Source: Candidatus Didemnitutus sp. (lineage in GTDB: Bacteria; Verrucomicrobiota; Verrucomicrobiia; Opitutales; Opitutaceae). Taken from it: DNA of 38,228 nt. Each line of letters begins with the position of its first letter. The stretch's first letter is position 1. The notes under the pieces are model-generated. The model saw only the letters and a program-made list of their open reading frames with translations. It had not been told where the DNA came from and ran no database searches. The stretch covers positions 1 to 38,228 of the forward strand of contig JAUXXD010000216.1 in the NCBI GenBank assembly GCA_030681265.1, written 5' to 3'. Both the position numbers and the translations under genes were made by a program. This document shows, piece after piece, positions 9,501 to 17,002 of this stretch.

Positions 9501-10132
9501 TCGCCCCAAACAAAACAGAGAGCCCTGAGGAGCGCGAAAAAAGAAAGAATCGGTGTAGGACTTACCTCAATGGAATCAACGGGAGTTATGCTGCTTACTG
9601 GAATACGCGCGCGAGTATTCAGGAACTCACCGGCCAGAGTAACTTGGCTTCTGTCTCACACGTGATTGCGGACGGCGGCGCGGTCACGGAATCGGCGCTT
9701 GAGATGATGGCGAAAAGCAATTGGACGCTTTTCCAAAACGTTCCGGAACGTATATTGAACTACGGGAATTTTGCGGGAAAAGTCTACGCTGGTGGAGCGG
9801 CTGCGCTTGATCTGGTGAACGCCGGTGCCGAGCTTTATGCGAATGGATGGACGGGAGATGTGACTTATAACTTGGGAAGTGCAGGTGCAAATGCGCTTGC
9901 GCTTTACTCCGGCAGTCCTTGGGCGAAGGGATTTGCGCGTCATCCGGCAGTAGGTTTTGGTGTTGGAGCTGGGGCGTTCGCGATCGGATTTTCCGTGGAA
10001 TACGCCAATTTCCAACAAAGGAAAGGGGAGCTTCAATCGTTGAAGGATCATTTGGGGAGAACTGATAATAACTTCCAGTTGGCGCAGCAGAAATACCAGC
10101 AGGAAAACTGCGGCGAATTTTATGGGAACTAA
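9497..10132 (+). CDS. Unknown Gly/Ala-rich protein in the rhs module (TTG start)
   Basis: The reading frame gives 211 residues if it starts at the TTG at 9497, whose last bases lie in the preceding stop (TTGA overlap), a typical coupling arrangement. No ATG is available early in the frame. The first 25 residues are charged. The middle (about 95-165) is Gly/Ala-rich and mildly hydrophobic (GKVYAGGAAALDL, VGFGVGAGAFAIGFSVEY) and could insert in or contact membrane. The end is Gln-rich and helical. No family recognised. It could be a second immunity protein, or an orphan cassette left from an older RHS tip, since the Gly/Ala middle resembles pre-toxin segments. Expression through the overlap with its neighbour is plausible. 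Confidence 0.6.
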   Translation: MIAPNKTESPEEREKRKNRCRTYLNGINGSYAAYWNTRASIQELTGQSNLASVSHVIADGGAVTESALEMMAKSNWTLFQNVPERILNYGNFAGKVYAGGAAALDLVNAGAELYANGWTGDVTYNLGSAGANALALYSGSPWAKGFARHPAVGFGVGAGAFAIGFSVEYANFQQRKGELQSLKDHLGRTDNNFQLAQQKYQQENCGEFYGN

Positions 10133-10370
10133 GATGCGGCAATTTTGGCTTTCGCTCGCCGCTATAGCGTGCTCGGCGATGTTTCTATTTGTTTCATTCG
10201 TGGTTATTTTTACCGGGACGTTTCCTTGGTATGGGAGAATATTAATAGGAATAATCTTCATGCCGATTTTTGCGCTCACGGCCCTCGGGCTCTTTGCTGA
10301 ATTGGATTCGAGTCGGAGGATCGGGTGGTTGAAGAAGTTTAGAAAGCCGATTGATCCAGATGGAAAATAG
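10122..10370 (+). CDS. Small two-helix membrane protein in the rhs module
   Basis: An 82-residue protein with two hydrophobic segments (about 8-30, LSLAAIACSAMFLFVSFVV; and about 37-58, RILIGIIFMPIFALTALGLF) and a basic C-terminal tail (GWLKKFRKP). It is probably an inner-membrane hairpin. The ATG at 10122 overlaps the previous gene by 11 bases; a second ATG at 10134, just after that gene's stop, would remove four residues and is equally possible. Last gene of the module before the repeat region. Its membrane nature and position fit an immunity or accessory role, but there is no direct evidence. Confidence 0.6.
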   Translation: MGTKMRQFWLSLAAIACSAMFLFVSFVVIFTGTFPWYGRILIGIIFMPIFALTALGLFAELDSSRRIGWLKKFRKPIDPDGK

Positions 10371-10443
10371 GGGCCAAGCCGAAGACGTCATGTCTTGACT
10401 CTTGACAAGCTGCTCTCTCAGCCGAGGCCAAGCGAAGATACAA
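10371..10443. repeat. 73-bp direct repeat, copy 1
   Basis: Identical to 10526-10598; the two copies begin 155 bases apart. Copy 1 begins right after the stop of the last gene in the rhs module. The unit contains an internal dyad AAGAC-GTCAT-GTCTT. Both ends carry GGCCAAGC-type sequence (GGGCCAAGCCGAAG at the start, GAGGCCAAGCGAAGATAC at the end). Confidence 0.9.
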
Positions 10444-10525
10444 AGCAGGCGGCACGTCTCGCGCCAGCTCTGCGCGGACTCCGATCTGTCACGAGCCCTG
10501 CTTCCTCCTCCGCTTCGCTTCGTCC

Positions 10526-10598
10526 GGGCCAAGCCGAAGACGTCATGTCTTGACTCTTGACAAGCTGCTCTCTCAGCCGAGGCCAAGCGAAGATACAA
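10526..10598. repeat. 73-bp direct repeat, copy 2
   Basis: Second identical copy of the 10371-10443 unit. The 82 bases between the copies are GC-rich and contain no gene. The structure suggests an intergenic repeat family duplicated in tandem. No transposase or terminal inverted repeats are seen. Confidence 0.9.
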
Positions 10599-10770
10599 GG
10601 CCTTGGGGTTTGGGGTTCGAATTTGTGATTCAAGCGGGCGTTCTACGTTATTTACGTTGTCACGTCCCTGTTGCCGCGCCTTCGACCAACAAATGTCGCC
10701 TGGCTCGTCTCAAGCGCAGCACGCCAAGTTCAAACGCACACGGTGCCACGTCGGCGTAGAAGAGAGGCGC

Positions 10771-10798
10771 TGGTGCGAGTGCCGGGAGTCGAACCCGG
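10771..10798 (-). other. tRNA 3'-end fragment (T-arm, acceptor strand, CCA); possible att site
   Basis: On the minus strand this reads as a perfect T-arm, CCGGG-TTCGACT-CCCGG (10798-10782), followed by a 7-base acceptor strand CACTCGC, discriminator A and encoded CCA (10773-10771). No matching 5' acceptor strand (GCGAGTG), D-arm or anticodon arm follows within 100 bases, so the tRNA is not complete. Such detached tRNA 3' ends are typically left by integrases that use the tRNA as attachment site. No integrase gene is in the window. Confidence 0.55.
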
Positions 10799-11042
10799 AC
10801 AACGAGTATTGGAAGGTAAGAACTTACAAATCAATGACGGAAATGTGGCTGTCGTGTGGCTGTTACTAATTTTTGCACGTTTTCTCCCGAAAATTGCCAG
10901 TGGCTGACGAAACGCGGCGATGCTGTGGCGTTCCAGAATGGGAAGCGTGGAAATCTCGCTTGGAGGTGATGCACCCACGGATGGTGTAGCTAGCGGGCGG
11001 GTGTGGCAAGGGCCTCATCAAGTTGCGGCGTAACTTTGCGAA

Positions 11043-11726
11043 ATGAAAATACTGCATGTGAGTGACCTTCACGCTCGTCCGGCTTGGTTCAAGTGGTTGA
11101 TCAGAGAATCTTCAAAAGTCGATCTAGTCTGTATTTCGGGAGACCTCCTCGATCTGCGCGTTGATTGTTTTAATGGCTCGGCAGAGGCGCAGATTAAAAT
11201 GGTTCTGAATCAATTGACCCAACTGCGTGCACCATTCGCATTGTGTTCGGGCAATCACGATTCGATTTCCTCGCGGGGAGTTGAATCTGCTCGATGGACT
11301 GAACCACTGCGCAAGAGAGGTGGGTTCATAGATGGTTCCGTCTTTTGGTTTCAAGACTACAAGTTTCGTTGTGTCCCGTGGGGCGAACCGCTCCCTGTGG
11401 TAGCGCCGGAGGATTTTTGGCTCATACATGCGCCGCCCCTTGGGGTCTACACTTCACAGGCGATGGACGGCAGTTCACACGGATGTCACGAGTTGCGCGA
11501 AGTTTGCCGTTCTGCGGCCGGGCCGTTGTTTGCGTTGAGTGGCCATGTGCACAGTCCCCGACGTTTTTGGGGTATGCTGGGGCGCACCATTTCTCTCAAT
11601 CCGGGATGGCGCGATCATCCGTTCCAGCCCAGCAGTATCATTATCGATATGTCTAATCGAACGGTGACGCACTGGCCGACGGGATTGCTGGGAGTCAAAA
11701 ACGCGACATTTCGATTTGCTGAATAG
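11043..11726 (+). CDS. Calcineurin-like metallophosphoesterase
   Basis: A 227-residue protein with all metal-binding motifs of the family in order: D8-L-H10, G-D34, G-N71-H72-D73, H129 (IHAPP) and G-H168-V-H170. These bind two metal ions and hydrolyse phosphomono- or diesters. There is no signal peptide or membrane segment, so it is cytoplasmic. It is short, with no C-terminal extension, so it belongs to the compact group of unknown substrate (related to YfcE-like or Icc-like enzymes, but I cannot assign either). It stands alone between repeat-rich spacers and is the only clearly intact gene between 10.4 and 13.6 kb, which could mark it as cargo of a former insertion. Confidence 0.88.
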   Translation: MKILHVSDLHARPAWFKWLIRESSKVDLVCISGDLLDLRVDCFNGSAEAQIKMVLNQLTQLRAPFALCSGNHDSISSRGVESARWTEPLRKRGGFIDGSVFWFQDYKFRCVPWGEPLPVVAPEDFWLIHAPPLGVYTSQAMDGSSHGCHELREVCRSAAGPLFALSGHVHSPRRFWGMLGRTISLNPGWRDHPFQPSSIIIDMSNRTVTHWPTGLLGVKNATFRFAE

Positions 11727-12372
11727 TTGGGCGGTGGCCCGACGAAAAAACCTATGACCATGGAATTTTTTTTAATCATTTTGTGCAAACCCGAACTATT
11801 GATCTCGTTCGTGGAATTCTTGATTCGGGTTCGGCGCTCATCCGATATTCGCAAGCGCGCCTTCGCGCTATGTGCGATCGTTTTGCTTTGGGTCGGGAAG
11901 CTCCGAAGGATTCGGGTGAAACTTTGGCTGGTTGCTCCCTCGCTGCGCTCTCGTCGGCGCAGCCGCGGAGCAAATCCACCAAAACGTCGCTTGAGAATGC
12001 AGTCGAAGGCGCGAATTCGGGTTAGGGCCTAAGGGAGTTACCATCGCAGGGAGTTACCATCGGCCTATGGGCGGAGAGCTCGCGAAATTGCCTATTTTAA
12101 ACTCTGCGCGAGTGTTCGAGTAGAAGTCGGTGGAAAATGGCTCTCTTGTTGAGCTGGAACCATCGCGCTTTGTTCTGAAGACGAGCTATCTTTGCATTCT
12201 AGATCAGGAGTCCGGGCTTTGAATTGCGCCCCGAGTTTGTCCGGTTTTCAGGGAGCATCCGAGGTGGGAGCGAGGTGCGCGCCACCATCAGTATTTCCAA
12301 GTAAGCTGACCCACTTTAAGTTCGTGGCTCTTTAAGATTGAGCTATTTTTGCGTTCACGGGCCAGAGCATTT
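11727..12372. other. Gene-poor spacer
   Basis: About 650 bases with no convincing gene. A TTG-initiated open frame (11727-12032) is Arg-rich and lacks family features. The stretch holds a strong dyad AGCGCG-CCTT-CGCGCT near 11855-11870 and a 16-base tandem duplication, listed separately. Confidence 0.6.
12033..12062. repeat. Two tandem copies of a 14-base unit at 16-base spacing
   Basis: GGGAGTTACCATCG occurs at 12033-12046 and again at 12049-12062, separated by two bases. Purpose unknown; it may be a duplication scar or a pair of protein-binding half-sites. Confidence 0.8.
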
Positions 12373-12926
12373 ATGAGAACCAGAAGTCGCCTTGTGGTAG
12401 TCAGCGGAGCATTGCTGATTGCCTGCGTTTTCATTTGGAAAACATGGCATCGTCAGCCTCAACCGGTGCCGTTTGCGACGCCCACCGTCGCCGAAAGTCC
12501 GTTCACGGCCCAAACCATCAAGGTTGGTAACCAGGAAATTGAACTAAAGCCGATTCCACTTGGAATTGCTCGATCAACTCCTGACACGGAATTTGGCCCA
12601 AAAATCGCCGCCGCACTTGAAGCCCTAAAACAAGGCGGCGGTCGTGCTGCGCCAGATATTCCTCCGCTCGATCCAGAATCGATTCCGGAACATCTTCTCC
12701 CCAAGGCACCCAATCTTTCGGCTGCTCAACGGGCTAACTTGGCGCGACTGCAATGGGGTCTCACGAAGGACCTGCGTTATCTGCGAGTGGCGGCGTGTGG
12801 GCGCGCGATATTGCTGCGCTGATCACTCGCATCAGCAAGCATAACGCCGTGCAAGAGGTGGCTGAGTGCCTCGCCTACAACATGGCGAGTCAGAGCAAAC
12901 TGCTGATCGTTGCGCGGCGGGACTGA
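12373..12926 (+). pseudogene. Frameshifted gene for a membrane-anchored protein
   Basis: From the ATG at 12373 the first frame encodes an N-terminal membrane anchor (RLVVVSGALLIACVFIW) and a Pro-rich, periplasm-like stretch, then runs into low-quality sequence and stops at 12822. From about 12753 a second frame is open to the TGA at 12924-12926 and reads like the end of a real protein (GVWARDIAALITRISKHNA, then VQEVAECLAYNM). The simplest reading is one gene with a frameshift between 12738 and 12800. Alternatively the second frame is a separate 57-residue gene starting at 12753. No family recognised. The neighbouring converging fragment suggests general decay here. Confidence 0.4.
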
Positions 12927-13229
12927 GTGGAAGATGTGACCAAAGGGCAGGACGGAAATGTTACGGCGACCATTCGGGGATACCGTTGCCTGATTAACCA
13001 CGCGTTCCAGGGAAAGTTTGGGCATGGGCGGTTCGCCGGGCTTCGGGTCTTCGGGCAGCACAATTCGCTTAATTTCTGACTGCACGTAATTCATTACGAC
13101 AGGGGCGGTCAGCGGGGTGATGATAATATCCTGCCCGTTCCGATTCACAATGATCTGTGTAAGGAATTGTCCGATTCCGAAATCGTCCTGCGGCGCGCGT
13201 CGGAAAAGTGCTTTTGAAGGAGAAAGATT
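12777..13229 (-). pseudogene. Remnant of a gene, possibly secretin-like
   Basis: The minus frame is open from 13229 to 12777 and reads like coding sequence in its first part: FGIGQFLTQIIV, then NRNGQDIIITPLTAPVVMNY, then PKPGEPPMPKLSLERVV, then NQATVSPNGRRN. The pattern of a beta-strand ladder ending in a '(V/T)Q-x-TV-x-x-G' segment is reminiscent of the C-terminal part of bacterial secretins, but this is a weak guess. It has no proper start (only GTG at 13148) and from about 12926 it is merely the antisense of the plus-strand fragment. It is probably a gene piece brought in by rearrangement. Confidence 0.35.
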
Positions 13230-13580
13230 TCAGATTCGGTGAAGGGGCGGGCGCTCATTGTGCCGGAAAGTTACGTCGGGCGTTCAGCAAAATTCGCGAC
13301 TGGCAAGTGCGACTTCAATGGGTGCAATTCCGCGCGATGTGGGGAGGCGGTTGGAAAAAAGGGATGGGGAAGTGGGGAAGAGTGCGCCGGTCTTTTGCGG
13401 AAGGGTTGCACCCGTTGTTCGCGAATGGATGCCGGCCTATCTGTGGGCCACTGGGCACGCCAAAAATTGGAGGATTTTTCGCAGTCTCGCAGGACGAAGT
13501 GCGACTAGGCAAAAAAATGCCCGCTAATATTCAAGGACTTAAGGCCAGCGGAATTTAGTTTTGCTCCTAAGGGAAGGGGG
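13230..13580. other. Spacer without convincing gene
   Basis: About 350 bases. Several overlapping plus-strand frames are open (for example 13208-13558) but they are Gly/Trp/Arg-rich, have no recognisable motif, and no frame is favoured over another. It looks like degraded or non-coding DNA. Confidence 0.5.
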
Positions 13581-13581
13581 A

Positions 13582-13645
13582 GAGCCCCGGCAAATTCCCG
13601 CGCCGGGGTCTCCATAAGTGTAGGGAGTCTCTGTAAAGGACTCTC
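13582..13645 (+). promoter_or_regulatory. Two consecutive hairpins in the leader before the DUF2225-like gene
   Basis: A 10-bp stem, GAGCCCCGGC (13582-13591) with GCCGGGGTCTC (13602-13612, one bulged T), is followed by a 7-bp stem at 13623-13629 with 13639-13645. The gene starts at 13677, after an AAGGA ribosome-binding site. Neither hairpin is followed by a T-tract. They may be RNA leader structures or the end of an upstream unit. No known riboswitch class recognised. Confidence 0.35.
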
Positions 13646-13676
13646 AGTCCAACCAACCCAAATCCAAGGAATACCC

Positions 13677-14351
13677 ATGACGATGCTTCATCCATTCACC
13701 ACCACGTGCGGCGCTTGCGGGCGCGATTCAAAGCAATTGAAATTAATGAGCACCAGCGCGTGCGGATCGGGCGACCTCGATCTGAGGCCGCCCGAAATGC
13801 AGCGCAGCTCGATGCCGGCGTGGCTCGAATTTTGCCCGCACTGCGGCTATGCGGCGAAGGAGATCGCAGTCTGCCAAGAGGCCACGACGGCCGTGGTGAA
13901 TACGCCGGAATACCAACGTTACGCCAAAGACCGCACGCTGCCGCACCTTGCACCGCGTTTTATTTGTGCGGGTATGCTCGCGGAAGCGTCAGGCGACCTC
14001 TATGCGGCGGGGATCAACTTTGTGCGCGCAGCGTGGGTGTTTGACGACGAGCAAAAGGACGGTGGCAGCCGTGAGTGGCGCCAGCGCGCCGCTACGGTCA
14101 TGAAGCCCCGCGTTATGGACGGACCCTTGGAAATCGAGGAGCAGCTCGTCGTGACGGCTCAATGGGTGGATTGCCTCCGTCGCACCGGACAATTTGCGGA
14201 GGGACTCGAAGTGATAGAGATCTTGCTCGCCCGGGAAATCAGCGACGACCTGCGTGCGCTCCTGACCTATCAGCGGTCATTAACCAATGGATGCGATACG
14301 GCCTGTCATCTGTCCTCGGAGGCCTTCAGAAAAGAGGTGCGAGAGCAATGA
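13677..14351 (+). CDS. DUF2225-like zinc-binding protein
   Basis: A 224-residue protein. C11-x2-C14 near the start and C53-P-H-C56-G-Y-A-A form a likely zinc site. The CPxCGYAA pattern is the mark of the DUF2225 family, whose function is unknown. The remainder (about 65-210) is helical and TPR-like (AGMLAEASGDLYAAGINF, QWVDCLRRTGQFAEGLEV), also usual in that family. The start at 13677 is supported by an AAGGA ribosome-binding site about nine bases upstream, one of few in the window; a second in-frame ATG lies at 13683. Cytoplasmic. A double zinc-ribbon gene follows after 144 bases, possibly functionally linked. Confidence 0.8.
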   Translation: MTMLHPFTTTCGACGRDSKQLKLMSTSACGSGDLDLRPPEMQRSSMPAWLEFCPHCGYAAKEIAVCQEATTAVVNTPEYQRYAKDRTLPHLAPRFICAGMLAEASGDLYAAGINFVRAAWVFDDEQKDGGSREWRQRAATVMKPRVMDGPLEIEEQLVVTAQWVDCLRRTGQFAEGLEVIEILLAREISDDLRALLTYQRSLTNGCDTACHLSSEAFRKEVREQ

Positions 14352-14495
14352 TGGCACTGCGGCGGTGCTTTTCCTAGCGAATCCCGCGACCGCTTCTTGC
14401 GGCGGGCGCGGTTCAGCGTCAATTTGGTCGGGCAAAACAAAAATCAAGGCGAAGCGGACCGACCGCCATAGCCGGAGCGCTAATATCTATTCTCC

Positions 14496-14756
14496 ATGGG
14501 ACAGGACGGGAAAATACTTTGCCACGAGTGTGGTGCCAAATTCTGGGGCCTCATCGGTGGCGGTGACGTGTCCGATGTGCTGCGTTGCCTGCGGTGCGAC
14601 GACACGCAGCTCGTCGACGCCAAGTTCAGCCGCGAGGATTTTAAGTTCCCGTGTAAAGATTGTGGCGGGCCGATGCGTAGCGGAATGACTCCCAGATGTC
14701 CCAAGTGCGGGTCTCGGGAAACTGCGATGTTTCTGCCGCAGGTGTTTTGGGAGTAA
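14496..14756 (+). CDS. Small double zinc-ribbon protein
   Basis: An 86-residue protein with four CxxC knuckles: C9/C12, C31/C34, C53/C56 and C68/C71. Pairing 1+2 and 3+4 would give two zinc ribbons of about 22 and 15 residues spacing. Such modules usually bind nucleic acid or protein partners. No enzymatic domain. The ATG at 14496 has no obvious Shine-Dalgarno sequence. The gene is short, but the regular cysteine spacing strongly supports real coding. Confidence 0.75.
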   Translation: MGQDGKILCHECGAKFWGLIGGGDVSDVLRCLRCDDTQLVDAKFSREDFKFPCKDCGGPMRSGMTPRCPKCGSRETAMFLPQVFWE

Positions 14757-14962
14757 GCAAAGTATCCAGGGAATTCGGACGCCACTCTACTCGCGGAGCG
14801 AAAAACTGGGAATAGGCTAACCTGTAAATTTCGTTCGATGTTTGGCGGGAAATTCTTTGTCGGGTCTCTGGTCAGATTGACGTGGCCAGCTTTGTGGGCC
14901 AATTCGACAGAGGGGCCAAGAAGGTTTGACGGGATCTGACGCTATATTCCGAAAACACGTTG

Positions 14963-15469
14963 CTAGACTGTCTCGTCATCGGTTTCTGCATCGATCCGGC
15001 GTTGCCGTCCTTCTGAGTCCTCGTCGTGGAGCACAATTTCAGACTGTTTTGGTAGGGAGCCTTGGTGCCGCAAGCGTTCGAGAAAACCGAATCCCTGACT
15101 CAAGACTGCTTTCAATAACGGACGGTAGTCATCCGGCTCGGGCTGATGCTGGGCCAGATGCGCCATCGCGATCTGTGCTAGGGTGCCGAAGAATCCATAT
15201 TTATTCTTCGCGCTTAACTCATCGGCGAAAGTGTCGCGGAGCTCAAAAAATAGCCACGAAAGTAAGCGGGCATGGTGGGTGTAAACCATCAGATCATGCT
15301 CAAAGAAATCCGGAGTTGAGGGAGTGAAATCAGAGGTGATTCGAGTGTCAGCCCCGCGCCACTCAAGCAAGGTGGATTGGTCGGGATGAATCAACTGATC
15401 AGACGATTGAGATTCAATGCGACGACCGAGTTCAATTAAATGATCTTCAATTGTTTTGATATTCTTCAT
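14963..15469 (-). CDS. Hypothetical protein
   Basis: A 168-residue soluble protein, mostly helical by composition, with a hydrophobic middle (HHARLLSWLFFELRD, then FGTLAQIAMAHLAQHQPEP) and a strongly acidic C-terminal tail (DEDSEG, DAETDDET). No signal peptide and no family recognised. It lies 67 bases downstream of another unknown gene on the same strand (15537-15995), so the two may be co-transcribed. The pair is not obviously connected to its surroundings. Confidence 0.6.
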   Translation of the reverse strand: MKNIKTIEDHLIELGRRIESQSSDQLIHPDQSTLLEWRGADTRITSDFTPSTPDFFEHDLMVYTHHARLLSWLFFELRDTFADELSAKNKYGFFGTLAQIAMAHLAQHQPEPDDYRPLLKAVLSQGFGFLERLRHQGSLPKQSEIVLHDEDSEGRQRRIDAETDDETV

Positions 15470-15536
15470 GGATTAGAAGCTTCAAAAAATAGAACTTCCA
15501 CGCGGCGCAATTCTCCTGCGTTCGCGATCTTCAGCG

Positions 15537-15995
15537 TCAAAGTAGTGTCGCCAACCTTGCTTTCCCTTGGCCTGCGTGGCGCTCAAGCGTCACGTTAATC
15601 AGCGATGCCTCCCCGACTTGGATAATTGGCACTTTAAGCTCGCGTGCTAAGGCAAGGGTTTGAATTCCAGATATTGTAGCGACTGCATTGCCGCGATGCC
15701 GGAGTTGGGCGATCGTGAGAGCTTGCTGCCCGATGTCGGGGTGGGCCATGCACGGCAGCTCCACTTCCTGCCAGATGCACGTGCGGGTCGGGAAAAACGG
15801 TGAGGTGCGTGCGCAGGCGAAACCTAGGACATCTGTTTCTGCAACAACCCATCCGCTTGAGCCCAAAACAATGGTTCCGGCTGTAATTGTGCTGCTGCGG
15901 TCGAGCCAGAGGTCTTCATCACGGCAGTTGTAGAGGAAGGCAGCGGCGATCAATTCGCTTTCGCTATACCAGTATGTGCTGAATTTTTTAGTCAT
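15537..15995 (-). CDS. Hypothetical protein
   Basis: A 152-residue soluble protein with beta-rich character (TITAGTIVLGSSGWVVAETD) and three cysteines in the middle region (GFACARTSP, RTCIWQEVELPCM). No signal peptide. I recognise no family. The C-terminal part (GIQTLALARELKVPIIQVG) resembles a Rossmann-like or restriction-type fold segment, but not enough to name. First gene of a likely two-gene unit with 14963-15469. Confidence 0.55.
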   Translation of the reverse strand: MTKKFSTYWYSESELIAAAFLYNCRDEDLWLDRSSTITAGTIVLGSSGWVVAETDVLGFACARTSPFFPTRTCIWQEVELPCMAHPDIGQQALTIAQLRHRGNAVATISGIQTLALARELKVPIIQVGEASLINVTLERHAGQGKARLATLL

Positions 15996-16279
15996 GATGA
16001 TTAGGTCGATTTTTCAGTTGTGACACTCTAGTGGCCATTACGGCTGTTTCCAGCGGATGGAATTTGTCTGGCTACCGCAAAACGTGCAGCGCGTTTGAGC
16101 GACTCTCGAATGCCTGTCTGACCCTTGGTTGTTGAGGCGAACCAAGGATGCTCGTTGTCGCAAAGCTTGCGAATTTTGCGTCCACAATGTGTTCGTAGCA
16201 ACGGACTCAAAACGACTGCGTCTACTCTAGGAAGTCGCCTTTGCACTTCTCTCGCGGTCTCGATCAGTTGGAACTAGAA

Positions 16280-16963
16280 TCACTTCGTCACGTAAAATGG
16301 ATTGGGGAGCTTGAACTCTCTTTCGGAAAAACCACCAACGAAGTCGCCTGGTTGGTCGCCAATGTTCAAGATGATGACGGCCCCACGCTCGGTCATCTCG
16401 CGCTGGATGAGCGCCTTGAATTCACTCGTTGGGCCGCGTTCGTCGTCAGGTTTGAGCCACAGCTCAAATCCGCATCCCAATCCGATCGCACCCAAGTTCC
16501 TCAGCGTAGCCGCGCGCTGCCGTTCGCGCCGTCCGGTAAGCAGCACGATTCGGACACCGGCCGCGCGCGCGGCGCAGAGGAGGTCAGCGACTGGTTGAAT
16601 TGGCGGTGCGTTCCCACCGGCTTCCCATTCCGTCCAAGGCGCGGTGCTGCTATCAAAGTCCGATTGCTCCAACAGCGGTAGATTCGAAAGGAGTGTTTCG
16701 TCGAGATCGAATACCGCCACCAGCCGTTCATCGCCCGAAGATACGCGTTTGTTCATCCATGCCGTCGCCTCACCCGCGATGCGGCGGATATCCTGTTCGT
16801 ATTGGCCGGAGCGGACATAGGCGTGCAGTTCGGCCGGCGTTTGTGCAGTGTCGACGGGGACCGTGTTTGCACTGGCGCAGGCCCCAAGCCACAAGGCTAG
16901 GGCGACCGAGGTGCGTCGCAAATGAATCCGGGTTATCAGGCAGGCGGGGGACACGATGCTCAT
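16280..16963 (-). CDS. HAD-type acid phosphatase (class B / IIIB) lipoprotein
   Basis: A 227-residue outer-surface or periplasmic phosphatase. The N-terminus is a lipoprotein signal with lipobox LGAC (Cys at about 29). The HAD motif I is VFDLDETLLSN, motif II lies at VLLTGR, and motif IV is NIGDQPGDFVGG followed by FKLPNPFYV, the pattern of the acid phosphatase B/5'-nucleotidase e(P4) family. Such enzymes release phosphate from nucleotides and other phosphomonoesters outside the cell. It lies 39 bases after the end of a decayed serine hydrolase on the same strand and may sit at the end of that operon. Confidence 0.88.
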   Translation of the reverse strand: MSIVSPACLITRIHLRRTSVALALWLGACASANTVPVDTAQTPAELHAYVRSGQYEQDIRRIAGEATAWMNKRVSSGDERLVAVFDLDETLLSNLPLLEQSDFDSSTAPWTEWEAGGNAPPIQPVADLLCAARAAGVRIVLLTGRRERQRAATLRNLGAIGLGCGFELWLKPDDERGPTSEFKALIQREMTERGAVIILNIGDQPGDFVGGFSEREFKLPNPFYVTK

Positions 16964-17002
16964 GGCGGCGTAATGCGCGCCGCGCGGCTAGTTGGAGAAT
17001 GA

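Noticed and set aside
10371-10598. Possible CRISPR array
   Set aside because: Only two repeats, 73 bases long, with one 82-base spacer and no cas genes; this is a direct duplication.
10771-10860. Complete tRNA gene on the minus strand
   Set aside because: The T-arm and acceptor 3' strand are perfect, but no 5' acceptor strand, D-arm or anticodon arm can be found.
11727-12032. TTG-initiated frame of 101 codons after the phosphoesterase
   Set aside because: Arg-rich C-terminus and a start directly at the previous stop with no family similarity; more likely non-coding.
13208-13558. Plus-strand frame of 116 codons
   Set aside because: It overlaps three alternative open frames of equal quality, is Gly/Trp-rich and lacks features.
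16028-16246. Minus-strand frame of 72 codons between the unknown pair and the phosphatase
   Set aside because: Basic, without motif or convincing start. A gene remnant cannot be excluded but there is no positive evidence.
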